From NCBI GenBank assembly GCA_945952355.1, contig CAMFIW010000144.1:1-7010 (forward strand): 7,010 nt of DNA, read 5' to 3'. Positions within the stretch are counted from its first letter, which is position 1. The number at the start of each line of letters is the position of its first letter. Position numbers and translations under genes: made by a program. Below are positions 1 through 6,001 of this stretch, one piece after another. The notes under the pieces were generated by a model, which was not told the DNA's origin, searched no databases, and was given only the letters and a program-made list of their open reading frames with translations. Source of the DNA: an uncultured Phenylobacterium sp. GTDB lineage: Bacteria; Pseudomonadota; Alphaproteobacteria; Caulobacterales; Caulobacteraceae.

Positions 1-558
1 GCGCTGGACAATGCCGTATTCCTGGCGCGGCGGAAGGAAGTCTATGAGCGGCTGCATCCTGAGGCGAAGGCCGTCATGGGTGCTGCCCTGGCTGCCAAGC
101 GGTGGAGTTCCGATGCGAGCGACATCGTGTCGTTCGCATCGGCAACGGCTGAGAAGTTCGGGATTTCGAAGCGCCACGTCGAGCGCATGATCGCCGCGGG
201 GTCTAAGCTCGACCCCCATGACATCCACCAGCTGCGCCATGCGCCCCGCCCGGTGACGCTGAAAGACCTGGGCGAGATCGCCAAAATTCAGGAGGCGCCC
301 GACCGTTATGACGTGGTCAAGGCGCTCGCCGAAGGCCGCGCGAAATCCGCCGCCGAGGCCCGCCGCGCCCTGAAGCCCGGGCCTTTGACGCCCCCTAAAG
401 ACCTCGTTGAAGACCAGTTCAAGGCGCTGCTGAATGCCTGGAACCGAGCCGGGGCGGCGTCCCGCAAGCGCTTCCTCCTGGAGATGCGCCATGAGGTATG
501 GGACGCCCAGAACAGGGGCGCGGCACTGCCGAATTGGGCGGAGGCTGCTGACGAATGA
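1..558 (+). CDS. ParB-like protein, 5'-truncated by window edge
   Basis: The frame is open from base 1, so the gene starts upstream; 185 C-terminal residues are visible. The first visible residues (ARRKEVYERLHPEAK) and the following segment resemble the region after the ParB/sulfiredoxin-type N-terminal domain in phage and plasmid ParB-like proteins. A helix-turn-helix is readable at visible residues about 43-66 (ASATAEKFGISKRHVERMIA), followed by a second helical stretch around 85-124. A C-terminal helical block (about 133-170) carries the FKALLNAWNRAG...RKRFLLEM pattern common in this family. The N-terminal domain with its nucleotide-binding motif lies outside the window. ParB-like genes directly before the transposase are known in alphaproteobacterial Mu-like prophages; whether this one acts in partition, as a nuclease or as a regulator is unknown. 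The stop codon overlaps the transposase start (ATGA), which implies coupled translation. An internal ATG at 76 is not the true start, because the homology-like sequence continues upstream of it. Confidence 0.8.
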   Translation, partial: ALDNAVFLARRKEVYERLHPEAKAVMGAALAAKRWSSDASDIVSFASATAEKFGISKRHVERMIAAGSKLDPHDIHQLRHAPRPVTLKDLGEIAKIQEAPDRYDVVKALAEGRAKSAAEARRALKPGPLTPPKDLVEDQFKALLNAWNRAGAASRKRFLLEMRHEVWDAQNRGAALPNWAEAADE

Positions 559-2675
559 CCGGCACACTGACCCCCTCCCAACTCTGGTGGACGGCCGAGG
601 AGATCGCGGCCGCGAGCTTGCCCGACATGCCCACGACGAAGCGCGGGGTGAATGCTGTTGCCGATCGCCTGGACTGGCGCGGCAATGCCGAGATGGCGCG
701 GCGCCGCGAAGGTAAGGGCGGCGGCTGGGAGTATTCCTGGCGGCTCTTCCCCTCGCGCGCTCAGCGTAAGCTGCTGTCCGCGGTCGCGCCGGTCGTGGCC
801 AAGCCGGTGATCGACCGGGACGAGGCCTGGGCCTGGTATGAGGGCCTGCCGCAAGAGGTCAAAGACAAGGCGATGGGCCGGCTGGCGATCCTCCAGCAGG
901 TCGAGGCACTGGAGCCCATCACGGGTATGGGTCGGCACAATGCCATCTGTGCCGTCGCTCGGACGGCCAAGGTCGGCTCCCGCACCATTTGGGACTGGTT
1001 CGCCCTGATCGAGGGTGTCGCGGTGCATGATCGCCTCCCCCACCTGGCGCCGCGGCACCGGGCCGTGCTGCCCAAGGGCCGCACCAAGGAGTGCAGCCCG
1101 GAGTTTATCGTGGCCCTGCGGGGCGACTACCTGCGCCTGGGCGAGCCGCCCTTTGCCGATGCCTATCGCCGCGCGGTGCGGATCGCGGTCAAGCGGGGCT
1201 GGTCCTATCTGCCCGAGCGGACCATGCGGCGCTGGATGGACCGCGATGTAAGCCGTCCGACCCAAATCCTGCTGCGCCAGGGCATCGACGCGGTCAAGCG
1301 ACTTTACCCGGTGCAGGTGCGCGACAAGACCGCGATGGTGCCGCTGGAATGCGTCAACGGCGACTTCCACAAATGGGACGTCTTCGTGCGCTGGCCGGGC
1401 ATAAAAGACCCGATCCGGCCCCAGATGTGCGCCTTCCAGGACGTGTATTCCGGTCGCATCCTGGCCTGGCGCGTCGATGTCACGCCGAACAGCACCGCGG
1501 TCCTGTTGTGCGCCGGGGACATGATCGAGACCTGGGGCATCCCCGACCATGTGCTGCTGGACAACGGCAGGGAATTCGCCGCCAAGGCGGTGACGGGCGG
1601 CGCCTCGACCCGCTTCCGGTTCAAGGTGCGCGAGGATGACATCCCGGGCCTCTTCACCGGCCTCGGCTGCCAGATCCACTGGGCGACACCCTATTCAGGC
1701 CAGTCCAAGCCGATCGAGCGCGCATTCCGCGACATGTGCCACTCGATCGCGCAAGACCCGCGGTTCGAGGGCGCCTATACGGGCAATTCGGTCGATGCCA
1801 AGCCCGAGAACTACGGCAACCGCGCGATCCCGCTGGAGGATTTCCTGCGGATCGTGGGCGAGGGGATCGAGGAGCACAACACCCGCCAGGGGCGCCGGTC
1901 TGAGGTCGCCTGGATGCGCTCTTTCGCCGAGGTTTTCGACGAGGCCTACGCCACCGCGCCGATCAAGAAGGCAACGCCCGCGCAGCGCCGTCTCTGGTTG
2001 CTTGCCGCCGAAAGTGTCCGGGCCGACAAGAAGACTGGGGCGGTCTGGCTGGAGGACAACGAGTTTTTCGACGACTGGATGCATCAGATCGCGGGGCAGA
2101 AGGTCATCGTCCGCGTCGATCCAGCGGCGTTCTGGGATGGGGCGCACATCTATACCGCCGAAAATGCCTACCTGGGCTTTGCCCCGATCCGGCAGAAGGG
2201 CCAGTTCTTCAACGCCGAGGAGGCCCGGGCGCATTCCCGCGCCCGCAATGACTGGCTGAAGGCAGAAAAGGCCCGTGCGGCCGCGTTGGAGCGGCTGACG
2301 GCTGCAGAGCTCGGCACCCTGCTGGACGACTCGGCCCCGACCGAGCCCGCGGCGCCGGATACCAAGGTGGTCAAGGCGGTCTTTGGCAAGGGGGCCAAGC
2401 GCCCGCCTGTGGTGCATGCCCAGGATGCAGCCGAGGTCGCGGCCACCCAGGCGGTGATCGTCGCTGACCTGGCCGCGCGGCGGACTGCTGCGATCGCGGC
2501 CGAGGAAACCGCGCGGGATCGTTTCAAGCGGGCGCTCGAGCTCGAGCGGGCGATGGCGGCGGGCACCGGCGTGACCCGCGAGCAGGAGCGCTGGCTGAGC
2601 ATCTACCAGACCAGCTCGGAGTACCGGGCCGAGAGGAAGCTCTTCGAGGCCTGTGGCGACGCGATTTTCGGATGA
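555..2675 (+). CDS. muA: MuA-type DDE transposase (706 aa)
   Basis: Catalyses donor-end nicking and strand transfer in integration and replicative transposition. Residues about 8-75 match the Mu-type N-terminal winged-helix domain (LWWTAEEIAAASLPDMPTTK, then a basic GKGGGWEYSWRLFPSRAQRK end). Residues about 90-250 are the helical end-binding region. The RNase H-like core holds the catalytic triad D270 (VNGDFHKWDVF), D336 (VLLDNGREFAAK) and E388 (SKPIERAFRDM). That spacing is very close to phage Mu A (D269, D336, E392, from family knowledge). The ENYGNRAIP segment at 418-426 is also typical of Mu-type cores. Residues about 470-545 fit the C-terminal beta-barrel domain; a basic helical segment (about 552-590) follows. 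The last ~115 residues are Ala/charged-rich with a likely coiled coil at 638-668. At 706 aa it is longer than Mu A (663). GGAGG at 540-544 lies 10 bases before the ATG, which overlaps the ParB-like stop. The triad looks intact, so the protein is probably active. Confidence 0.97.
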   Translation: MTGTLTPSQLWWTAEEIAAASLPDMPTTKRGVNAVADRLDWRGNAEMARRREGKGGGWEYSWRLFPSRAQRKLLSAVAPVVAKPVIDRDEAWAWYEGLPQEVKDKAMGRLAILQQVEALEPITGMGRHNAICAVARTAKVGSRTIWDWFALIEGVAVHDRLPHLAPRHRAVLPKGRTKECSPEFIVALRGDYLRLGEPPFADAYRRAVRIAVKRGWSYLPERTMRRWMDRDVSRPTQILLRQGIDAVKRLYPVQVRDKTAMVPLECVNGDFHKWDVFVRWPGIKDPIRPQMCAFQDVYSGRILAWRVDVTPNSTAVLLCAGDMIETWGIPDHVLLDNGREFAAKAVTGGASTRFRFKVREDDIPGLFTGLGCQIHWATPYSGQSKPIERAFRDMCHSIAQDPRFEGAYTGNSVDAKPENYGNRAIPLEDFLRIVGEGIEEHNTRQGRRSEVAWMRSFAEVFDEAYATAPIKKATPAQRRLWLLAAESVRADKKTGAVWLEDNEFFDDWMHQIAGQKVIVRVDPAAFWDGAHIYTAENAYLGFAPIRQKGQFFNAEEARAHSRARNDWLKAEKARAAALERLTAAELGTLLDDSAPTEPAAPDTKVVKAVFGKGAKRPPVVHAQDAAEVAATQAVIVADLAARRTAAIAAEETARDRFKRALELERAMAAGTGVTREQERWLSIYQTSSEYRAERKLFEACGDAIFG

Positions 2676-2712
2676 GAAACCGCCGGGGGTGAGCAGCTCC
2701 ACGGCGAGAAAA

Positions 2713-2725
2713 AAGGAGACAGGAG
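2713..2725 (+). promoter_or_regulatory. Tandem Shine-Dalgarno before muB
   Basis: The 53-base gap between the transposase stop and the muB ATG (2676-2728) is the only sizeable spacer in the window. It contains AAGGAG (2713-2718) and AGGAG (2721-2725) in tandem, with spacings of 10 and 3 bases to the ATG at 2729. The upstream copy has the better spacing. Unlike most genes here, muB is not coupled by overlap to its upstream neighbour, so this strong site may set the B:A protein ratio (inference). No convincing -35/-10 promoter is seen in the gap. Confidence 0.6.
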
Positions 2726-2728
2726 AAC

Positions 2729-3496
2729 ATGTCAGAGGGAAACGTCATCAACGGCCTGGCACCGCTCGCCAATGTGGCGCGGCTCTGGAAGCTGATCGAC
2801 CTGTGCCAGAACCGCGCGCATGGCCTGCCGGGCATGGGCTGTTTCCACGGGCGGGCCGGGCTGGGCAAGACCTCGGCGGCGATCTTCGCCACGAATACCT
2901 TCAACGCCTGCCATGTCGTCGCCCTGCCGATCGGCGGTGTGATCGGGCTGCTCGGCACGATCGCCATCGAGCTCGGCGTCGCCAAACCGCAGCGCACGAC
3001 GCACGGCCTCTTCGGTCAGGTCGTGCAAGAAATCGCGAAAACCCGGCGGCCCCTGATCATCGACGAGGCGGACCATGTCCAGTCCGACAAGACCATCGAG
3101 ATCATCCGCATGATCCACGACATGTCGCAGGTGCCCGTCATCCTGATCGGTGAGGAAACGCTGCCCCAGAGCCTGCAGCGCTGGGAGAGGGTCCACAGCC
3201 GGATGCTGAGCTGGGTCGGCGCCGAGACCGCCACAATGGAGGATGTCGACCACCTGGCGAAGATCTACTGTGCCGGGGTCACCCTGGCGGCGGACCTTCG
3301 TAGGGCGCTGCTCGACGCCTCGCGCGGCTCGTTGCGCAACGTGTCGACCAACCTGGCGGATGTGCGCGAGTTCGCCGCAGCCCGCGGCCTGGCGACGATC
3401 TCGCTCAGCAGCTGGGGGGGCAAGTCGTTTCATACTGGGGAGGCCCCGGCCGCGCGCCACATCTCGGCCGCGACCCGTCGGGGAGCCGCAGCATGA
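2729..3496 (+). CDS. muB: MuB-type AAA+ ATPase, target-DNA activator (255 aa)
   Basis: In Mu, B is an ATP-dependent DNA-binding ATPase that forms filaments on target DNA, stimulates the A transposase and mediates target immunity. Here a Walker A motif is clear at residues 41-48 (GRAGLGKT), and Walker B is at 108-113 (PLIIDE, then ADH). A sensor-1-like strand follows at 136-142 (PVILIGE), and arginines 151, 154 and 157 in RWERVHSR are candidates for the arginine finger. Residues about 170-222 form the C-terminal helical lid/DNA-binding region, ending in a Gly/Ala-rich tail. At 255 aa it is shorter than Mu B (312 aa). Walker A lies only about 40 residues from the start, so the N-terminal helix-turn-helix domain of Mu B appears to be absent. 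The gene directly follows the transposase, as expected. Its TGA overlaps the next ATG (3493). A G7 run at 3414-3420 near the 3' end is discussed separately. Confidence 0.93.
   Translation: MSEGNVINGLAPLANVARLWKLIDLCQNRAHGLPGMGCFHGRAGLGKTSAAIFATNTFNACHVVALPIGGVIGLLGTIAIELGVAKPQRTTHGLFGQVVQEIAKTRRPLIIDEADHVQSDKTIEIIRMIHDMSQVPVILIGEETLPQSLQRWERVHSRMLSWVGAETATMEDVDHLAKIYCAGVTLAADLRRALLDASRGSLRNVSTNLADVREFAAARGLATISLSSWGGKSFHTGEAPAARHISAATRRGAAA
3415..3421 (+). other. Candidate -1 ribosomal slippery heptamer in muB
   Basis: The zero-frame codons TGG GGG GGC contain the heptamer G_GGG_GGC, which fits the X_XXY_YYZ pattern for tandem -1 slippage. After a -1 shift the frame stays open for 24 codons (3421-3492) and enters the next gene in frame at its ATG (3493), so a 446-residue fusion could form: 231 residues of B, 24 linker residues and the 191-residue downstream protein. 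Possible downstream structures are GGGG/CCCC (3437-3440 with 3444-3447) and CGGCCG/CGGCCG (3447-3452 with 3465-3470). Both lie farther away than the usual 5-9 bases. Third-position GC supports the zero frame as the normal reading. Chance openness of a 72-base stretch in GC-rich DNA is a real alternative. Confidence 0.25.
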
Positions 3497-4068
3497 AAGC
3501 CGGAATTCGAACCACGCTCATCGCCAGCGCCATGGATCGCGCGAAAGAGCAGGCTTGGGCAAAAGCCTCGGGCCTTGGCGAATTCGGGGCCGGTGAGCTG
3601 TCACAGGCCTCGGGCTGCAGCGTCGAAACGGCCCAGGCCATCATCAAGGGCTGGTTGGTCGATGGCGCTGTGGTCGAGACCCAGCAGCGCGGCAATGGCG
3701 GCGTGCGCCAGATGGTCACCGTCAATCCCGACTTCAAACAGCCCGCCCTGACCGACAACGGTCGGACCTCGGCCGACAACATGTGGTTCGCGGCGCGCCG
3801 ACTGCGGACCTTCAGCCCGACCGACCTCGCCGCACATGCAACGACCCCGGTCCTGGCGGTTTCGGCGACCGAGGCGGCGACTTATTGCCGGGCGCTGCTG
3901 GCCGCTGGCTATCTGCGCGTTTCGCGCAAGGCCAACCCCAAGAGCGCCCGAGAAGCGATCTACCACCTGGTGCGAGACACCGGCCCGCGCCCGCCCCGGG
4001 AAAAGCGGGTTCGGGCCGTCGTCGATGCCAATACGGGTGAGACACACCTGCTGGGAGGCCAGGCATGA
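3493..4068 (+). CDS. Putative tandem winged-helix DNA-binding protein (191 aa)
   Basis: I do not recognise a named family. Two regions look like helix-turn-helix/winged-helix folds. Residues about 30-78 run from FGAGELSQASGCSVETAQAIIKGWLVDGAV into a Gly-containing wing and the beta-like strand VRQMVTVN. Residues about 98-160 contain FSPTDLAAHATTP, then ATYCRALLAAGYLRVSRK and a final strand AIYHLV. The duplicated layout of helix, recognition helix, LxxxG and wing suggests an internal repeat. The C-terminus (163-191) is basic and proline-rich. A role as an early regulator or a DNA-organising partner of the transposition proteins is inference from position. GGGGAG at 3480-3485 is 7 bases before the ATG, which overlaps the muB stop (ATGA). 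It ends in an ATGA overlap with the next gene. Confidence 0.85.
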   Translation: MKAGIRTTLIASAMDRAKEQAWAKASGLGEFGAGELSQASGCSVETAQAIIKGWLVDGAVVETQQRGNGGVRQMVTVNPDFKQPALTDNGRTSADNMWFAARRLRTFSPTDLAAHATTPVLAVSATEAATYCRALLAAGYLRVSRKANPKSAREAIYHLVRDTGPRPPREKRVRAVVDANTGETHLLGGQA

Positions 4069-4436
4069 ACCACAAACCCCTGGAAACCGCCCGCGCCGCC
4101 TGGGGCAGCGCCCTGCCCGACTGGGTCGAGCGCCTCGCCATCGAATGCGGTCGCGCCTCGCAGAACAAGGTCGCCGCGGCGCTGGACCGCTCCGCCACGA
4201 TGATCAGCCAGGTGCTGGCGAACAAATACCCGGCCGACCTGGCCGCGTTGGAGGAGCGCGTGCGGGGCGTCTACATGGACCAGACCATCCTCTGTCCGGC
4301 GCTCGGCGATGTGCCGACGCAGGTCTGCCAGGACTGGCGCAAGAAGGCGGAGGTCTTTTTGGCGAGCAGCCCCATGCGCGTCCTGATGCACCGGGCCTGC
4401 AACAGCTGCCCGCGCCATACGGGGGGCTCGAAATGA
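4065..4436 (+). CDS. Small HTH protein with paired C-terminal cysteines (123 aa)
   Basis: Residues about 30-55 read as a helix-turn-helix (ASQNKVAAALDRSATMISQVL), followed by a short region resembling the tail of XRE-like domains (ALEERVRGVY, 61-70). The C-terminal half has four cysteines in two pairs, C77/C88 and C112/C115 (CNSCPRH); a fifth, C28, precedes the helix-turn-helix. The pattern resembles a small DNA-binding protein seen in the early operons of Mu-like phages, often labelled only as a transcriptional regulator. I recall this from general knowledge and cannot verify it here. The paired cysteines could bind zinc or another metal (inference). GGGAGG at 4053-4058 is 6 bases before the ATG, which overlaps the previous stop. 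It sits directly before another helix-turn-helix gene, so the two could form a regulatory pair. Confidence 0.85.
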   Translation: MNHKPLETARAAWGSALPDWVERLAIECGRASQNKVAAALDRSATMISQVLANKYPADLAALEERVRGVYMDQTILCPALGDVPTQVCQDWRKKAEVFLASSPMRVLMHRACNSCPRHTGGSK

Positions 4437-4657
4437 CCCCACCCGTCGATCCCGCCGCAATCGCCTTGCGTCTGCGGAGCCTCTTTGACCTGCATGGCGG
4501 GCCGACTGAAGTCGCGCGCAAATGCGGCATCAATGCCTCGACCGCCGATAGCTATTTCCGGGGCACCTCGCTGCCGGGCGCCCTCGCGCTGACCTGCCTG
4601 TGCATCGGTCTCGATGTAAGCTCCGACTGGCTGCTGTTCGGGGAGGTGCGCCGGTGA
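4433..4657 (+). CDS. Short XRE/CI-like helix-turn-helix protein (74 aa)
   Basis: Residues 9-70 match a single minimal helix-turn-helix domain: IALRLRSLFDLHGGPTEVAR, then CGINASTADSYFRG as turn and recognition helix, ending in LTCLCIGLDVSSDWLLFGE. The GLDVSSDWLLFG ending is typical of CI-like/XRE repressors (family knowledge). No dimerisation or protease-like domain follows, so this is an HTH-only protein comparable in size to Ner-type or Cro-type regulators. The frame is open much farther upstream (to an ATG at 3836), but that stretch is out of frame with two well-supported genes. The ATG at 4433, overlapping the previous stop as ATGA, is the sensible start. Its Shine-Dalgarno is poor (only a G6 run, 4421-4426), so translation probably depends on coupling to the upstream gene. 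Confidence 0.85.
   Translation: MTPPVDPAAIALRLRSLFDLHGGPTEVARKCGINASTADSYFRGTSLPGALALTCLCIGLDVSSDWLLFGEVRR
4640..4646 (+). promoter_or_regulatory. Shine-Dalgarno deciding a GTG start
   Basis: GGGGAGG lies 7 bases before the GTG at 4654, inside the end of the upstream helix-turn-helix gene. The nearest in-frame ATG (4600) would add 18 residues and create a 58-base overlap with that gene. The strong site and the GTGA overlap favour the GTG start. Confidence 0.65.
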
Positions 4658-4875
4658 CACCCATTCTCCCCCGCCCCGCCGATGACGTCTTTCGCCACAC
4701 CTCCACGGCGCTCGGCAAGATCGACCTCTACGGCCCGCGTGGCCTGACCATGGTGACCTTCGACGAGATCGAAGCCATGGCGCTCCTCCTCGCCGCGCTG
4801 GGGGTGGTGCCGACCATCCCCGGCCACCCCACCCCCACCACCCTTTTCGTCCCTGTTGAAAGGCATGTTAAATGA
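4654..4875 (+). CDS. Small orphan protein, GTG start (73 aa)
   Basis: Not recognised. The protein begins MTPILPRPADDVF. It has a beta-like stretch around 22-36 (KIDLYGPRGLTMVTF), an acidic-to-aliphatic helix at 37-51 (DEIEAMALLLAALGVV), and a Pro/Thr-rich loop (HPTPTTLF) before the end. It has no signal peptide or convincing transmembrane helix; the 43-52 hydrophobic stretch is short. The GTG start is chosen from the GTGA overlap with the previous stop and the GGGGAGG just upstream. The 3' end overlaps the DUF3164 gene by 4 bases. Overlaps on both sides and strong third-position GC support a real gene. Its function is unknown; position suggests an accessory early protein. Confidence 0.75.
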   Translation: MTPILPRPADDVFRHTSTALGKIDLYGPRGLTMVTFDEIEAMALLLAALGVVPTIPGHPTPTTLFVPVERHVK

Positions 4876-5522
4876 CTGCTTATCCCCCCGCCTCGATCCC
4901 CGACGGCGTCGTCTATGTCGGCCCGCGCGCCTACATGCACGATGCCAAGGGGGGCCTCGTGCCCCTCGACCTGATCAAGCCGCAGCACAAGCTCGAGGAT
5001 GAGCTGGTCCGCAAGATCATGGGCCATGCCATCGCGCTTTCCGACCAGGTCGCCCGCTTCAAAGAGCACACCTTCGACGACATCGGGTCGTTCGAGGCCC
5101 TGCTTGCCCAGGAATATGAGGCCACGGTCGGCGGTGCGAAGGGCAACAAGACCCTGATGAGCCATGACGCCCTTTTCCAGATCAAGGTGCAGGTCGCCGA
5201 TACCGTCGTCTTCGGCCCCGAGCTGCAGACCGCCAAGATCCTGGTCGACGAGTGCCTCAACGAATGGGCCGAGGGCGCGCGCGACGAAATCCGCGCCATC
5301 GTGACCAAGGCCTTCAACACCGACAAGGCCGGGCAGATCAATCGCTCGGAGATCTTCATGCTCTTGCGCCTGTCGATCGAGGATGAGCGTTGGCAGCGCG
5401 CCATGAAGGCGATCCGCGAGGCGATGCGCATCGTGGGCTCGAAGACCTATGTGCGCTGCTACCGCCGCACCGCCCAGGACGCTCCGTGGGAGCCGGTCTC
5501 GATCGACCTGGCGAAGGTGTGA
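4872..5522 (+). CDS. DUF3164 family protein (216 aa)
   Basis: The sequence fits DUF3164, a family typical of the early regions of Mu-like phages and prophages with no established function. Readable hallmarks are an N-terminal GVVYVGPRAYMHDAKGGLVP segment (12-31) and a long helical middle (about 38-85). A conserved-looking GNKTLMSHDALFQIKVQVAD block follows (91-110), then an acidic/basic helical region (118-148). The C-terminus contains a serine- and leucine-rich helix (INRSEIFMLLRLSIEDERWQRAMKAIREAMRIVGSKTYVRCYRR, within 156-199). The length is usual for the family. No catalytic motif is visible. Its place between the transposition genes and gemA is that of accessory early proteins. The ATG overlaps the previous stop (ATGA), with GAAAGG (4858-4863) 8 bases upstream. 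Confidence 0.9.
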   Translation: MTAYPPASIPDGVVYVGPRAYMHDAKGGLVPLDLIKPQHKLEDELVRKIMGHAIALSDQVARFKEHTFDDIGSFEALLAQEYEATVGGAKGNKTLMSHDALFQIKVQVADTVVFGPELQTAKILVDECLNEWAEGARDEIRAIVTKAFNTDKAGQINRSEIFMLLRLSIEDERWQRAMKAIREAMRIVGSKTYVRCYRRTAQDAPWEPVSIDLAKV

Positions 5523-5524
5523 TC

Positions 5525-5782
5525 ATGGCGATTGCAATCCGCACCGTGATTTCTTCGGCGGAGTTGGCAGCGGAGTTGAAAGCTGACGCCTTCGAGATGA
5601 TCGAGGCGACAGTCGAGCTGCATAACCTTCTTGTCAAGGATGGCTCTTGGGAGACGTGGATGGAGCGCCTCGCCTGGGAAGTGGAACAACTGCGGCCCGA
5701 AAGCGTCAATAAGTGCCGGGCGATGCTGCAGGGCATGCTGGACCAAATCCCGAAGACTAAACCCCATGGAGTGAAGGAATGA
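5525..5782 (+). CDS. Small helical orphan, less GC-biased codons (85 aa)
   Basis: Not recognised. It is predicted mostly helical and acidic: residues 10-37 (SSAELAAELKADAFEMIEATVELHNLL), then a tryptophan-containing segment 41-51 (SWETWMERLAW), and helix 52-74 with a lysine-rich tail (PKTKPHGVKE). No membrane segment or signal peptide is seen. The start at 5525 is 2 bases after the DUF3164 stop, with a weak GAAGGTG upstream; the in-frame extension to an ATG at 5390 would overlap DUF3164 by 133 bases and is unlikely. By my count about two dozen of its 85 sense codons end in A or T, visibly more than in the neighbouring genes, so it may be a more recent acquisition. It ends in an ATGA overlap with the next gene. 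Confidence 0.75.
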   Translation: MAIAIRTVISSAELAAELKADAFEMIEATVELHNLLVKDGSWETWMERLAWEVEQLRPESVNKCRAMLQGMLDQIPKTKPHGVKE

Positions 5783-6000
5783 CCATTTCCCTCGCAGCAT
5801 TTTCGGCCCGCCTCGATGAGGTTTACACCGATATGGAGGCGCAGATGCTCGCCGCCAAGCAGCAATTCGATCACCGCTTCAACGTCCTGATGCAGGTCGC
5901 CGCCACTGGCGAGGAGCAGCTGCCCCCGGAATATGTCCGCGTGGTCGAGGCGCGTATCGCAGAGAGCGAGCGCCGTCTCACCGCCGCGGTGGACGGCTGA
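5779..6000 (+). CDS. Small coiled-coil-like orphan protein (73 aa)
   Basis: Not recognised. Two amphipathic helices are likely: residues 5-41 (LAAFSARLDEVYTDMEAQMLAAKQQFDHRFNVLMQVA) and 51-70 (EYVRVVEARIAESERRLTAA), joined by a GEEQLPP turn. This gives a short helical hairpin that could dimerise. No cysteine, HTH or membrane segment is evident. AAGGA (5774-5778) directly precedes the ATG, with GGAG (5768-5771) at better spacing; the ATG overlaps the previous stop (ATGA). The gene ends one base before the next ATG. The overlap chain and codon use support coding. The function is unknown. Confidence 0.75.
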   Translation: MTISLAAFSARLDEVYTDMEAQMLAAKQQFDHRFNVLMQVAATGEEQLPPEYVRVVEARIAESERRLTAAVDG

Positions 6001-6001
6001 C

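Noticed and set aside
306..1679. Long open frame on the - strand (457 codons)
   Set aside because: It lies antisense to the ParB-like and transposase genes, whose domain and catalytic motifs are clear; long antisense frames are common in GC-rich coding DNA, and its translation shows no recognisable family.
2533..2548. Perfect 16-base palindrome (CGCTCGAGCTCGAGCG)
   Set aside because: It lies within the transposase coding region and encodes RALELERA in a helical segment; repeated Leu-Glu/Leu-Glu-Arg codons explain it without needing a binding site.
1695..2702. Second long - strand open frame (335 codons)
   Set aside because: Antisense to the transposase C-terminal half; composition rich in Arg/Leu/Gly/Pro as expected from a shadow frame, with no supporting motif.
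2681..2706. Possible hairpin CGCCG/CGGCG in the transposase-muB gap
   Set aside because: Only five base pairs with a 16-base loop, followed by an A run rather than a U run, so it is not an intrinsic terminator.
3836..4432. In-frame upstream extension of the 74-aa HTH gene
   Set aside because: This stretch overlaps two well-supported genes in another frame and translates as low-complexity Arg/Pro/Gly sequence; the ATGA overlap at 4433 marks the real start.
4826..4850. C-rich low-complexity tract resembling a repeat
   Set aside because: It encodes a Pro/Thr-rich loop of the 73-aa orphan and has no regular unit.
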